64,000 bases of DNA from CBDDEC01 sp965226785 (GCA_965226785.1 CBDDEC010000002.1:372001-436000); one strand, 5' to 3'. Counted from the stretch's first letter, positions 49,875 through 58,740 are shown. The notes: a model not told the origin generated them from the letters alone. Numbers and translations are program-made.

Positions 49875-50871
49875 ATGCGCCTTCCGCGACTGTTGGTTAG
49901 GACGAAAGCTGCGCGTGACGAGGACCCCGCAGGAACGATGGTCGAACCGCCCGTCGGCGGCGCGGCGACACAGGGACGCAGCCGCCGCGAGCTACTGGGC
50001 CTGGGGACGGTGGCTGCCGCAGGCGCGGTGGGCGCGCTGCTGCTCCCACGTGGCACCGCAAAGGCGGGACACGATGGTGGCGTCGATGCGGACGCGCTCC
50101 ACCTCGGCGCGATCAACAACGCCGGAGGCTTGGGTCCAACCAGGTTGTCAGGCGACATCCCGTTCACCGCTCCGGCAGGTGCGCTGGATGCCGCGCTGAT
50201 GGTGGAGAGCATCGTTCCCGGAGGGGGAGAGTCCGCCCACGGCATTCGCGGGTTCAGCCAGGGCCACATCGGGGTGCTGGGACAGAGCGATGGCCCGCCT
50301 GGTGCCTCGTTCGGCGGTGGCGGTGTCGGCGTCGTGGGATTCAACCCCAACAGTGACGGAGGCGTTGGGGTCAGGGGTGCTGGAAATCGCGGTGTTATCG
50401 GCACGGGCGTCACCCCGGACGGAAGTGGATCCGGTGTCGAGGGGGCCTCGCGGGGCTTAGGCGTCTTGGGACGCGCGGTTACCATTTCGCCAACCCCCAC
50501 TCCGACGGACCGGTACAGGCGTGCGCGGCAAGACCGGCACTGGCATCGGCGTGCATGGCATGACCGACGAGGCCCCAGGCGTGGCTGTCAGAGCCGAAGC
50601 GTCGGCCGATGCGACGGCGCTGGACGTGGTCGGTCCCGCAGCCTTCAGCAGCTCCGGCCTCACGACTATTCCGAAGGACGCGGTGAGCGTGGTTGTCGCC
50701 CCCGGCTTCGACATCACCGAGGAGTCGAAGGTGCTGGCGACGCTACAGTCCGATCCGGGCAAGGCGACGATCCAGCACGTCGAACGCGACTCCGCGACTG
50801 ACACGTTCACGATTCGCCTCACAGACAAGGCGAAGAACGAGTGTGCCGTGGCATGGTTCGTGATCAGCTGA
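49875..50871 (+). pseudogene. Tat-exported glycine-rich protein, frameshifted
   Basis: From ATG at 49875 the product has a twin-arginine leader (SRRELLGLGTVAAAGAVGALL, RR at about 36-37), then a mature part of short Gly-rich repeats (GIRGFSQGHIGVLGQS, GVGVVGFNPNSDGGVGVRG). At about 50500-50515 the frame is lost. The next frame (50521-50871) resumes with RTGTGVRGKTGTGIGVHG, AAFSSSGLTTIPKDAVSVVV and a C-terminal beta domain, ending AVAWFVIS. Restoring one base near ACGGACCGG gives a single protein of about 330 residues. Probably a secreted surface protein with a repetitive beta structure. No family recognised. Confidence 0.65.
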
Positions 50872-51068
50872 GAGACGCTGCGCCACGTTCGAGGCGACGA
50901 GCGCCGGGGACTCTCGAGCGCTGAGCAAGTCAAGGATTGCAGATTCAAGGCCGCCTCGCCGCAGGGTGTTACAGGTGTCCACGTACGGGCGTTCACCCAC
51001 GCTAGCCGCGTCCACGCACTATCCCGGTTATGTCCCTGGCGGATTGTGGTGAGGGAGCTGGTGGGGCT

Positions 51069-51125
51069 GGGATGCCCCCGGACCCAACACCAAAGAGGAG
51101 GGGTGGGGTCACCCTCGCCTTCTCA
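51069..51125. repeat. Intergenic repeat family 2, copy 1
   Basis: GATGCCCCCGGACCCAACAC, then AGGGGTGGGGTCACC and CTCGCCTTCTC. GACCC and GGGTC pair to form a short stem. Shares order and sequence with 51392-51448. Confidence 0.7.
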
Positions 51126-51391
51126 CCCCGTGTATTCCAAGGGCTTGCGTGCGCTACATGCGTCGCGAAACGGTCTAACAAACCGCAACACAGCCGCGTG
51201 TTAGCAGCCTCGTGGTGCTGATTGCCAACCTGCTGCCAACATCCTCGCCGGTTTGACTGCCATCGGCGGCCGCCAACTAGCCGTGCCTATCGAGGCAGAC
51301 GCGAATTCGTCAGACCAGGCGCAGCAGTGAACGCAGAGCCCCAAGGCGCGTCCACGGCGCGCTGATTTGTGGGCGGGGGCGCGTTGCGACT

Positions 51392-51448
51392 GAGATGCCC
51401 GGACCCAACACACTCCGAGGGAGGTTGGGGTCACGGTCGCCTCTCCGC
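51392..51448. repeat. Intergenic repeat family 2, copy 2
   Basis: GATGCCCGGACCCAACACAC, then GAGGTTGGGGTCACGG and TCGCCTCTCCGCA. The GACCCAAC/GTTGGGGTC stem is stronger here than in copy 1. Same orientation, about 320 bp apart. Confidence 0.7.
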
Positions 51449-51529
51449 ACGGCACTACAGATGTCCCTGGCTCAGTTTGCAAGGGGAGTCGTGTTTGGGG
51501 GGAGATGGCATCGGCCGCCAGGGGCTGAC

Positions 51530-52318
51530 CTACACGTGGTCCGAGTCGCCGGGCATGAGGTGTACCCTCGCGCCTCGCTCAACGAGAGCTGCGAGTTCGT
51601 CGATCGGACACTGGGCGGCGCTCAACCCCAAGGAGAGCGGGGTCTCGTAGTCGACGAAGCCACCTGCCCTGAACAGGTCTCGGTAGGGGTGAGACTCGGT
51701 GACCCAGCTTCGGAGGCTCGGTGCGCCGGCCTGCCTGGCGAGATCCGTGACATCGGAGAGCAGTAGGTTCACGACGTCGGCGCGGTCTGGCAGGGCGAGC
51801 AGATCGGCGAGTACGGCATCGTCGTGGCTCAGCCGTGAAACCGTGAAGCCCACGATCTCGTTCTCCTCCCGCGCGACTCTCAGCGTGAATCCGCCGGCCC
51901 GTGAGTCAGCGTATCGCCAGTTCAGATAGGACTCGTCGCGTTTCTGGATCAGATCCCAGCCGGCCGATGCCTTGGCCCAGAACGACTCCATCGCGCCGTC
52001 GAAGCTCGTCACCGACTCCACGTCGAGCTCAGCTCGCGCGACCGACGCCGGCGAACGTAGCCGCGCGAGGGCCACCCGCGCGCCGGTCCTCAGGGTCTGG
52101 AGCCGTGGCAGCGGGATCCTGCGAGCACGGTCCCGTCCGAGCCGGGCCGCTGTTCGGCTCCCGCCCGCAGCCGTCCGTCGTTGCGCGCGTCGTCGGATCA
52201 GCGCTCGGAGGCTCAGCGGCTTGGCGATCGTCTGCAGGTCGAGCACCAGGACGTCCTCGCTGGTGACGCCTCGTCGAACCTGCGATGTGGGGTGGGTCGC
52301 GAACCAAATGACCAGACA
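51530..52318 (-). pseudogene. GNAT-like acetyltransferase paralog 2, 5'-truncated
   Basis: From about 52318 leftward the minus strand encodes LVIWFATHPTSQVRRG, KPLSLRALIRRR, ESYLNWRYADSR, DDAVLADLLALPDR and the end HLMPGDSDHV, matching the C-terminal half of the gene at 46495-47714 along its length. The N-terminal GNAT half is absent: the frame continues upstream only as the antisense of an epimerase fragment. The gene is therefore a C-terminal remnant. Loss of the acetyl-CoA motif would make it inactive as an acetyltransferase unless another protein supplies it. Confidence 0.7.
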
Positions 52319-52370
52319 GGCCTGACGCGGCGGGAGATCGGCGGCGCGATCGATCCTGACTACCAGGGGC

Positions 52371-52619
52371 AAGGCGAACAACATCACCATTCGCGATGCC
52401 GCGCACCTTATGCAAGAGCTATATAGCGAAATCGCCGGCCGTGAACCACGGTCAGAGGTGGAGGAGGTCGACTCCGACACCTTCTACGGGCCGGGCTACG
52501 AAGACATGGACCGCGTGCCGCCTAACATCGAAAAGCTCCGCGCGTTGGGCTGGGAGCCACAGAAGGGCCTGCGGGAGACGTTCCGTCTGGCGATGCTCAG
52601 CTATATCGAGCAGGCATGA
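52371..52619 (+). pseudogene. C-terminal fragment of an NAD-dependent epimerase (UDP-glucuronate decarboxylase/ArnA type)
   Basis: From 52371 the plus strand reads ANNITIRDAAHLMQELYSEI, DTFYGPGYEDMDRVPPNIEK and LGWEPQKGLRETFRLAMLSY. This is the C-terminal part of extended SDR nucleotide-sugar enzymes such as UDP-glucuronate decarboxylase or UDP-apiose/xylose synthase. About three quarters of the gene, with the NAD site and catalytic YxxxK, is missing. A frame from ATG at 52410 is open but has no ribosome site. Its stop overlaps the start of the sulfotransferase (ATGA), so it may still serve as a translated leader for that gene. Confidence 0.75.
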
Positions 52620-53527
52620 GGCGGGGGCGCCACCGGGCCCTCCCCATCCACGGGATGTCTGAACTCAGCGTGCTCGCACGCAAGATCGCCGTAGGCGCAC
52701 GAAGCACCTTGCTTGGCTGGACTGGGCGTATGCCTGACCCTCCAGCCAAGCCGATGGTCATCGCCTGCCACCACCGAGGCGGCTCTCAGCTCATGTTCAA
52801 CGTCTTCTTCAAGCTGTGCCGGGAGTTCGGCTGGCGTTTCGAGCCGGCATTGGGCATGGCAGAACAGCTCCCGGACGCCGACGTCGTGGTACTCCGCCAC
52901 GGGCTGATCCCCGCCACGCTCGGCCTGGAACAGGCCGCTGCAGTTCATCTTGTGCGCGACCCGAGGGATATCTCGGTGTCCGGCTACGAGTTCCACCTCG
53001 TGACCACGGAGGCGTGGTGCACCAACGAAGACTTCGACCGCACTCGGCCGATTAGCTTTCCCCGCGTGCCGTACTCACAGCAGCATCGTGACGAGAGCTG
53101 GAAGAGCGATTACCTCGACTCACTCGGCGGCCGCTCCTACCAGCAGAACCTGCGCGACCTGCCTCGCGCCGAAGGCCTGCACTTCGAGATCGCGCGATAT
53201 GGCGGATGGACGGCGGAACAGATGGCGAACTTCCGTCAGCAGCGCCCGGAGGTGCCGATGTTGAAGTTCGAGGCGCTCATGTCCGACTTCGACGGTCGCT
53301 TTGAGTGGCTGTTCAGCGCACTTGGGCTCGCGCCGGCGCTCATGGCTAGGGCCATGACGATCGCGCGCTCCGAAGACCTCGGCCGCCGCTCCCCGCCGCG
53401 CTTGCGGGCCAACCCACACACCACGGGAGGCGCATCGAGCCGATGGGAGGAGGCCTTGGACAGCAGCCACCAAGCAGCGATCGAAGAGCGCTTCGGCGAG
53501 TCGATCACCCGGCTCGAGTACCGCTGA
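52616..53527 (+). CDS. Sulfotransferase domain protein
   Basis: A 303-residue PAPS-dependent sulfotransferase. The phosphosulfate loop is VIACHHRGGSQLMFNVF (about 48-64), a divergent form of the usual RSGS(T/S)L loop. The 3'-phosphate segment is VHLVRDPRDISVSGYEF, followed by the EAWC insertion. The start ATG at 52616 overlaps the stop of the epimerase fragment; ATG at 52655 is an alternative. It probably sulfates a surface glycan or glycolipid, given the nucleotide-sugar genes around it. Confidence 0.8.
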   Translation: MRRGRHRALPIHGMSELSVLARKIAVGARSTLLGWTGRMPDPPAKPMVIACHHRGGSQLMFNVFFKLCREFGWRFEPALGMAEQLPDADVVVLRHGLIPATLGLEQAAAVHLVRDPRDISVSGYEFHLVTTEAWCTNEDFDRTRPISFPRVPYSQQHRDESWKSDYLDSLGGRSYQQNLRDLPRAEGLHFEIARYGGWTAEQMANFRQQRPEVPMLKFEALMSDFDGRFEWLFSALGLAPALMARAMTIARSEDLGRRSPPRLRANPHTTGGASSRWEEALDSSHQAAIEERFGESITRLEYR

Positions 53528-53539
53528 CCCCCTCCATCA

Positions 53540-54403
53540 CTACCGCTCCACCGTCCGCCGCTCGATTGCCAGTAGCGCTTCGAGGCCGACCGCGTCGTTG
53601 AGCTCCTGGCTCAGCGCGCCTACGTCCGAGGGGTCGAGCGAGGCCGTGGACAGGTCGTCACGGTAGCCCTCGTACGTCGCACGCCAGGCCCTGAACGCCG
53701 CGAGGGCGGGCTGGCTCGGGTCGACGAGCAGGCGGTAGCCGAGCGACGCGATCTCGGTGCGGGTGACGCCGAGGCGCGCCAATCCTCGGGGGCCGGTCAG
53801 CAGCATGTACGGCGGCTCGACCGCGGCGGCGATGGCGCGCAGTTCGGTCTCGTCGCGCGGACCGAGCATGACGAGGTCCGCCCCGGCCGCCCGATAAGCG
53901 TTGGCGCGCGCGATCGCATCCTCGAGGTCGCTGGAACGCACGCCGTTGGTGCGGGCGAGGATCAGGAAGTCGTCGCTGCGACGGGCGGCGACCGCCTCGG
54001 CGACCTTCGCGACCATCAAATCCTGCGGGATCATGTGCTCGATACCGACGTGGTGATGAGCACGCTTCGGGATCAACTGGTCCTCGATCTCGATCGCGGC
54101 AAAGCCGGCCGCCTCTGCCATCGGGATCGTGCGATGCATGTGCATCGGATCGCCGAAGCCGGTCGCGCCGTCGAGGATCAGCGGCAGGTCGGTGACGGTG
54201 CGGATGGCGAGGCCGCGCTGGGTCACGTCGGTGATGTTGAGGTTGGCCTCGAGCGTCACCTGCTCGAAGCCGAGCTGGCCGCCGCCGAGGTAGAGCGCCT
54301 CGAAGCCGGCACTCGCGGCGAGGCGCGCCATCAATGGGTTCAGCACCAGCGGCGCGAACACGCCCTCGTCACGGTCGATCAGCTCGCGGAGCGTTGCTGG
54401 CAT
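53540..54403 (-). CDS. Isocitrate lyase / PEP mutase family protein
   Basis: A 287-residue TIM-barrel of the ICL/PEPM superfamily. Mg-binding and substrate strands read LPLILDGATGFGDP (about 73-86), FAAIEIEDQLIPKRAHHH (about 101-118) and ILARTNGVRS. Isocitrate and methylisocitrate lyases have a catalytic Cys in KKCGH; here the loop is KRAHHH, so a lyase of that kind is unlikely. Oxaloacetate decarboxylase, carboxyvinyl-carboxyphosphonate mutase-like or hydrolase roles are possible. Cytoplasmic. Divergent from the pseudo-hydrolase gene. Confidence 0.85.
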   Translation of the reverse strand: MPATLRELIDRDEGVFAPLVLNPLMARLAASAGFEALYLGGGQLGFEQVTLEANLNITDVTQRGLAIRTVTDLPLILDGATGFGDPMHMHRTIPMAEAAGFAAIEIEDQLIPKRAHHHVGIEHMIPQDLMVAKVAEAVAARRSDDFLILARTNGVRSSDLEDAIARANAYRAAGADLVMLGPRDETELRAIAAAVEPPYMLLTGPRGLARLGVTRTEIASLGYRLLVDPSQPALAAFRAWRATYEGYRDDLSTASLDPSDVGALSQELNDAVGLEALLAIERRTVER

Positions 54404-54460
54404 CGCGACCTCCCCTGCCCGCCCTGGCCGCGTGGCGACAGGCTATCGTTTGCCCGGCCG

Positions 54461-54479
54461 ATGGTAGACGTACTATCGT
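54461..54479. promoter_or_regulatory. Divergent -10-like hexamers
   Basis: TACCAT on the minus strand (54461-54466) lies 57 nt before the PEP-mutase gene start, and TATCGT on the plus strand (54474-54479) lies 39 nt before the hydrolase start at 54519. A second TATCGT stands at 54444-54449. Confidence 0.35.
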
Positions 54480-54518
54480 CGCCTCGCGCCGACTTCGCGG
54501 CGACAGGCTGGAGGACGC

Positions 54519-55313
54519 ATGACGACCGCAACTCCGTCCGCGGCTGTGACCGAGCAGACCGTCGAGGTCGCCGGTCTCGACATCGCCCTGCGCGAGGCCG
54601 GCGAGGGACCGCCGCTGCTGTTGCTGCACCGCTCCACCGGTTATGTCGCGTGGGGACCACTCGAGGATGCACTGTCGGTGAGCTTCCGCGTACTCGTGCC
54701 CGACCTCCCCGGCTACGGGCGCTCGGAGCGACCGGACTGGGCGCGCGAGCCTCGCGATGTCGCCGTACTGCTGCAGCGCTTGATCGAACGGCTCGACCTC
54801 GAGGACGTGACGCTCGTCGGGCTCGGGTTTGGCGGCTTCGTGGCAGCGGAGATGGCGACGATCAACGAGTCGAGGCTCGCATCGCTGGTGTTGGTCGGCG
54901 CCGCCGGCCTCAAGCCCAGTGAGGGCGAGATCCTCGACCAGATGCTGATCCCCTTCCAGGAGTACATCGGCGCCGGTCTCAACGATGAGTCCTCGTTCGC
55001 CACGCACTTCGGCGAGGATCTGCATGCGGACATCAAGGACATCTGGGAGTTCAGCCGCATCATGACCGCGCGCGTGTCGTGGAGCCCATACATGTTCAGC
55101 CGCCGGCTGCCCCACCTGCTCAGCGAGGTGCGGACGCCGGCGCTCGTCATCTGGGGCGACAATGACCGCGTGGTGCCAGCCATCTGCGGCCAGCAGTACG
55201 CCGAAGCGTTGTCCAACGCCCGGCAGGAGACGATCGCGGCCTGTGGCCACCTGGCCGAGCTCGACCAGCCGGAGGCACTGGCCAGCCTGATCGCAGGAAC
55301 GGCAGCGAGCTGA
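54519..55313 (+). CDS. Alpha/beta hydrolase-fold protein lacking the nucleophile
   Basis: A 264-residue alpha/beta-hydrolase fold protein. The acid (WGDNDRVVP) and the base (ACGHLAELDQPE) of the triad are present, but the nucleophile elbow reads LVGLGFGG where the family has GxSxGG, so Gly103 replaces Ser. The oxyanion HRSTG is also unusual. It is likely to be a non-hydrolytic member or a binding protein. It heads a tight plus-strand run: LLM oxidoreductase after 54 nt, then a halogenase-like flavoprotein after 30 nt. Confidence 0.85.
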   Translation: MTTATPSAAVTEQTVEVAGLDIALREAGEGPPLLLLHRSTGYVAWGPLEDALSVSFRVLVPDLPGYGRSERPDWAREPRDVAVLLQRLIERLDLEDVTLVGLGFGGFVAAEMATINESRLASLVLVGAAGLKPSEGEILDQMLIPFQEYIGAGLNDESSFATHFGEDLHADIKDIWEFSRIMTARVSWSPYMFSRRLPHLLSEVRTPALVIWGDNDRVVPAICGQQYAEALSNARQETIAACGHLAELDQPEALASLIAGTAAS

Positions 55314-55367
55314 CTACTCGCCTCGACGAAACAAGCCGCCATCGCGCGGTCACGGACAGGACAGACG

Positions 55368-56741
55368 ATGCTGATCGGACGCTTCACAGAACGGCCCTAC
55401 CAGGACCCCTCGTCAGGCTACTTCGGCGCGACCGGCCGGCCGATCCAGGACCTCTCGATCAGCAACGGCGACTACGACCCGGTCCTCGGCGCCAAGCTCT
55501 ACAACCGTTACCTCGACGAGCAGGTGGCGACGGAGGAGGTCGGCTTCGACGCGATCATGCTCAACGAGCACCACAGCACGCCCTTCTGCATGGGCGGCGT
55601 GGTCAACGCCGAGGCGGCGATCCTCGCCCGCATCACCAACAAGGTGAAGATCGTCATCAACGGCAACATCCTGCCGATCTGGGACGACCCGCTCTGGCTC
55701 GCCGAGGAGCTGGCGATCATCGACATGATCTCCGAGGGCCGGCTCGTCACAGGCTGGGTACGTGGCACCGGGCGCGAGAGCGTCGCCCACAACGCGCAGC
55801 CGCCGTTCAACTGGGAACGCTTCCAGGAGGCGCACGACTTCATCATCAAGGCGTGGACCGAGCCGGGCCCGTTCCGCTTCGAGGGCGAGCACTATGACTA
55901 TCGCTACGTGAACCCGTGGGCCCGCCCCTACCAGCAGCCCCACCCGATGATCATGATCCCGGGCGTCGTCAGCAAGAACACCGTGAAGTGGGCCGCCGAG
56001 CGGCGCTACCCCTACCTGATGCTCGCGACGCGCCTCGAGCCGACCAAGGCGTCCTTCGATTACTACCGCGAGGTCGCGGAGGAGAATGGCTACGAGGCCG
56101 GCCCTCAGCACATCGGTTACTTGTTCAAGGTCCACGTCGACGAGACGGAGGAGAAGGCCTACGAGGTCGGCAAGAAGTTCCTCGAGGGCCCCGGCAACAT
56201 CTTCCTCGAAGGCAGCCGCGGCACCGCCTCGCCGGTGCTGCAGAATTTGCCCGGCCTGACCGACCGCAAGAACCTGCTCCCGACGGCCGAGATCGGCTTC
56301 GTCGCCGCCTCGAGGGGTCGCGACACGGAGGAGGCGGCCAAGGGCAGCCCGGACAACAAGCCGGCCGAGGAGGCGAACGGCGATCGCAAGGACGAAGAGC
56401 CTGAGGACGACGGCCCGGCGATGCAGGCCGAGTACGACACCCAGCTCGAGAACCTCACGATCATCACGGGGACGCCGGACTCGGTGATCCCGAAGATCCG
56501 GCACGTCCTCGAGTACCTGCGTCCCGGCTCGATCTTCTTCTGGGACGGCGACGGCGCGATGTCGCACGACGACTCGATGCGCAGCCTGCGACTGATGGGC
56601 GAGGAGATCCTGCCCGCCGTCCGCGAGATCGCCGACGAGCTCGAACTCACGAGCCCGTTCGAGGTCAGCCCGTACACCAACGAGCCGATCGAGGACGCGT
56701 CGACCGCCGATGTCGAGGCGGTGCCCGCCGGCGACGACTAG
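55368..56741 (+). CDS. LLM class flavin-dependent oxidoreductase with acidic insertion
   Basis: A 457-residue luciferase-like oxidoreductase, longer than the usual 320-390. Family signs: EVGFDAIMLNEHHSTPFCMGG cut at the turn, ISEGRLVTGWVRGTGRESV, PYQQPHPMIMIPGVVSK. Between about 310 and 360 lies an insertion rich in Glu, Asp, Lys and Asn (RDTEEAAKGSPDNKPAEEA), which looks disordered. The C-terminal barrel resumes after it. Cofactor probably FMN or F420. Part of the run with the pseudo-hydrolase and halogenase-like genes. Confidence 0.85.
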   Translation: MLIGRFTERPYQDPSSGYFGATGRPIQDLSISNGDYDPVLGAKLYNRYLDEQVATEEVGFDAIMLNEHHSTPFCMGGVVNAEAAILARITNKVKIVINGNILPIWDDPLWLAEELAIIDMISEGRLVTGWVRGTGRESVAHNAQPPFNWERFQEAHDFIIKAWTEPGPFRFEGEHYDYRYVNPWARPYQQPHPMIMIPGVVSKNTVKWAAERRYPYLMLATRLEPTKASFDYYREVAEENGYEAGPQHIGYLFKVHVDETEEKAYEVGKKFLEGPGNIFLEGSRGTASPVLQNLPGLTDRKNLLPTAEIGFVAASRGRDTEEAAKGSPDNKPAEEANGDRKDEEPEDDGPAMQAEYDTQLENLTIITGTPDSVIPKIRHVLEYLRPGSIFFWDGDGAMSHDDSMRSLRLMGEEILPAVREIADELELTSPFEVSPYTNEPIEDASTADVEAVPAGDD

Positions 56742-56771
56742 TCTCCACGCCGCGCCCAAGCAGCCGAGGCG

Positions 56772-58421
56772 GTGACCGTGCCCCTACCGGCCTCCGTCGA
56801 GGTCGCCGTCATCGGCGGCGGGCCCGGCGGCTCGACGGCCGCCACCATGCTCGCGAAGCAGGGCCGCGAGGTGCTCCTCCTCGAACGCGAGCGCTTCCCT
56901 CGCGACCACGTGGGCGAGTCGTTGCTGCCCGCCTCGATGCCGATCCTTGAGGAGCTCGGCGTTGCTGAGGCGGTCGCGAACGCCGGCTTCCTCAAGAAGT
57001 GGGGCGCCTCGATGGTCTGGGGCGTCGATGACACGCGCTGGCACTGGCGCTTCGAGGAGGCGAGCCGGCAGTACCCGCACTCCTACCAGGTCGTCCGCTC
57101 CGAATTCGACCGCATCCTGCTCGACCACGCCGCGGCCAGCCGCGTCGGCGTGCGACAGGGCGCACGCGTCATCGAGGTGGAGACGAGCGACGATGCCACC
57201 TCGACGCTCCGGGTGGCCACCGACGATGGCGAGGCGACCCTCGAGGCGCGCTTCGTCGTCGATGCCAGCGGGCAGAACGGTCTGATCGCGCGCTCGCGCG
57301 GACTGCGTCAGTGGGACGAGTACTTCCAGAACCTCGCGGTCTACGCCTACTTCGCTGACGTCGCTCGACTCGACGACCCGGAGGAGACGAACATCCTCGT
57401 CGAAGCAACGGAGGCCGGCTGGGTCTGGGTGATCCCACTCGACCGGCCGCCACACGCGAACGTCGCCAGCGTCGGCGTCGTCCTCGACGCCCGCCGCGCC
57501 GCCGAGGCGATCGAGGGCGGAGCGACCGAGACGTTCCTGCGCGAGCAGCTCGCGCTCACGTCGGAGACCGTCCAGCTCCTCGCCGGCGCGACGCTGATCG
57601 AGGGGCCGCAGGTCGAGCGCGACTGGTCCTACAGTGCGGAGCGATTCGCCGGGGAGGGCTGGGTGCTGGTCGGCGACGCCGCCTGCTTCGTCGACCCACT
57701 GTTCTCGTCGGGCGTTCACCTCGCGATGAGTTCCGCGGTGCTCGCCGCCGCCTACGTCCACACCGCCCTCGAAGACGCTGAGCTGGGCCGTGCCTCCGCG
57801 CCGGTGTACGAGGAGCTCTACCGCACGCAGTACGGGCACTTCCACGAGCTGGCGCGCCTCTTCTACTCGAGCAACCGCACGCACGACTCGTACTTCTGGC
57901 AGGCCCGCCGCATCACCGGCGACGAGAGCTACTCACCGCGCGAAGCCTTCGTGCGGGCGGTCGCGGGCCAGCCGCCGCAGGCCTACGAGCGGGCCGTCCT
58001 CGACCACGGCCTGGCGCCCGAGGCGTTCCGCTCCTCTGTGAGCGTCGTCGCCGGCGACCGCGACGAGCGCCGCGAGCATGTCAACGCGCTCGGCACGCAC
58101 CTCCTCGACGCGACGCCGATCCTCGCACCGGGCGTCGAGGTGGCGCGACGCCCCGTCCTGGCAACCGGCCGCTTCGAGTGGGGCGTCGGTATCACCGCGC
58201 CCCACCTCAGCGAGGCGATCCCGGCGAGTCCGCTCGTTGCCTCGCTGATCGCCCGCATCGACGGCGCCTCGACGCTCCGCACGATCGGCGAACGTCTCGT
58301 CAGCGACGCCGGCGCCACAGCCGGTGACGCGCTTGACCGCGCGCTCGGGCAAGCCGCGGCGATCCTCTACGTCGACGGCACCATCGCCACCCTCAAGGGC
58401 GGGAACACGCGGCAGATCTAG
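56772..58421 (+). CDS. Flavin-dependent halogenase-like FAD oxidoreductase
   Basis: A 549-residue FAD protein. The dinucleotide loop is VIGGGPGGSTAA (14-25), then HVGESLLPAS (47-56), the lysine stretch GFLKKWGA (72-79), the hallmark GWVWVIPL (216-223) which fits WxWxIP, and GDAACFVDPLFSSGVHLA. GESxxP plus WxWxIP with a conserved Lys is the signature of flavin-dependent halogenases of the tryptophan, pyrrole and phenol types, where the lysine forms the chloramine or guides HOCl. Related non-halogenating oxidases share part of it. The start is GTG at 56772. Third gene of the run starting at 54519. Confidence 0.75.
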   Translation: MTVPLPASVEVAVIGGGPGGSTAATMLAKQGREVLLLERERFPRDHVGESLLPASMPILEELGVAEAVANAGFLKKWGASMVWGVDDTRWHWRFEEASRQYPHSYQVVRSEFDRILLDHAAASRVGVRQGARVIEVETSDDATSTLRVATDDGEATLEARFVVDASGQNGLIARSRGLRQWDEYFQNLAVYAYFADVARLDDPEETNILVEATEAGWVWVIPLDRPPHANVASVGVVLDARRAAEAIEGGATETFLREQLALTSETVQLLAGATLIEGPQVERDWSYSAERFAGEGWVLVGDAACFVDPLFSSGVHLAMSSAVLAAAYVHTALEDAELGRASAPVYEELYRTQYGHFHELARLFYSSNRTHDSYFWQARRITGDESYSPREAFVRAVAGQPPQAYERAVLDHGLAPEAFRSSVSVVAGDRDERREHVNALGTHLLDATPILAPGVEVARRPVLATGRFEWGVGITAPHLSEAIPASPLVASLIARIDGASTLRTIGERLVSDAGATAGDALDRALGQAAAILYVDGTIATLKGGNTRQI

Positions 58422-58524
58422 GCCCGATCCTCACAGTTTCCGACACCAGTCTGACACCCTCACACGCCGATCCAGCGAGCGATACACCGCCCACGACCTA
58501 GCGTGGATCGACAGGAAGGCATCC

Positions 58525-58740
58525 ATGGAAACCCGCCGCCGCAGCATGCTCAAAGCCCTCAGCTGGCGCGCCATCGCGACGCTCATCACCGCGTTCGCGG
58601 CATGGTTCATCAGCGGCGATCTGGAGATCGGCATCCAGATCGGGCTCCTCGACATGGTGATCAAGCTTGTCGCCTTCTACTGGCACGAGCGGCTCTGGAC
58701 TCGCGTCCACTTTGGGAGGCTGCACTTCCCCGGCACCTAG
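58525..58740 (+). CDS. DUF2061 small membrane protein
   Basis: A 71-residue protein with two hydrophobic segments, matching DUF2061: RRRSMLKALSWRAIATLITA, then IQIGLLDMVIKLVAFYWHERLW and a short tail. DUF2061 proteins are uncharacterised inner-membrane proteins. The start ATG at 58525 follows AGGAAGGC. The frame is open further upstream but only over intergenic DNA. Located between the halogenase-like gene and lhgO. Confidence 0.85.
   Translation: METRRRSMLKALSWRAIATLITAFAAWFISGDLEIGIQIGLLDMVIKLVAFYWHERLWTRVHFGRLHFPGT

Larger units (their letters stand above)
50872..51529. other. Gene-free intergenic stretch with repeat family 2
   Basis: About 660 nt between the glycine-rich gene and the second GNAT-like paralog. 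It holds two copies of a second repeat (51069-51125 and 51392-51448). Scattered open frames have no start with a ribosome site and no recognisable product. Confidence 0.6.

Noticed and set aside
50521..50871. Independent gene starting at GTG 50521
   Set aside because: Its N-terminus continues the glycine-repeat pattern of the upstream frame and it lacks a ribosome site; better read as the 3' part of one frameshifted gene.
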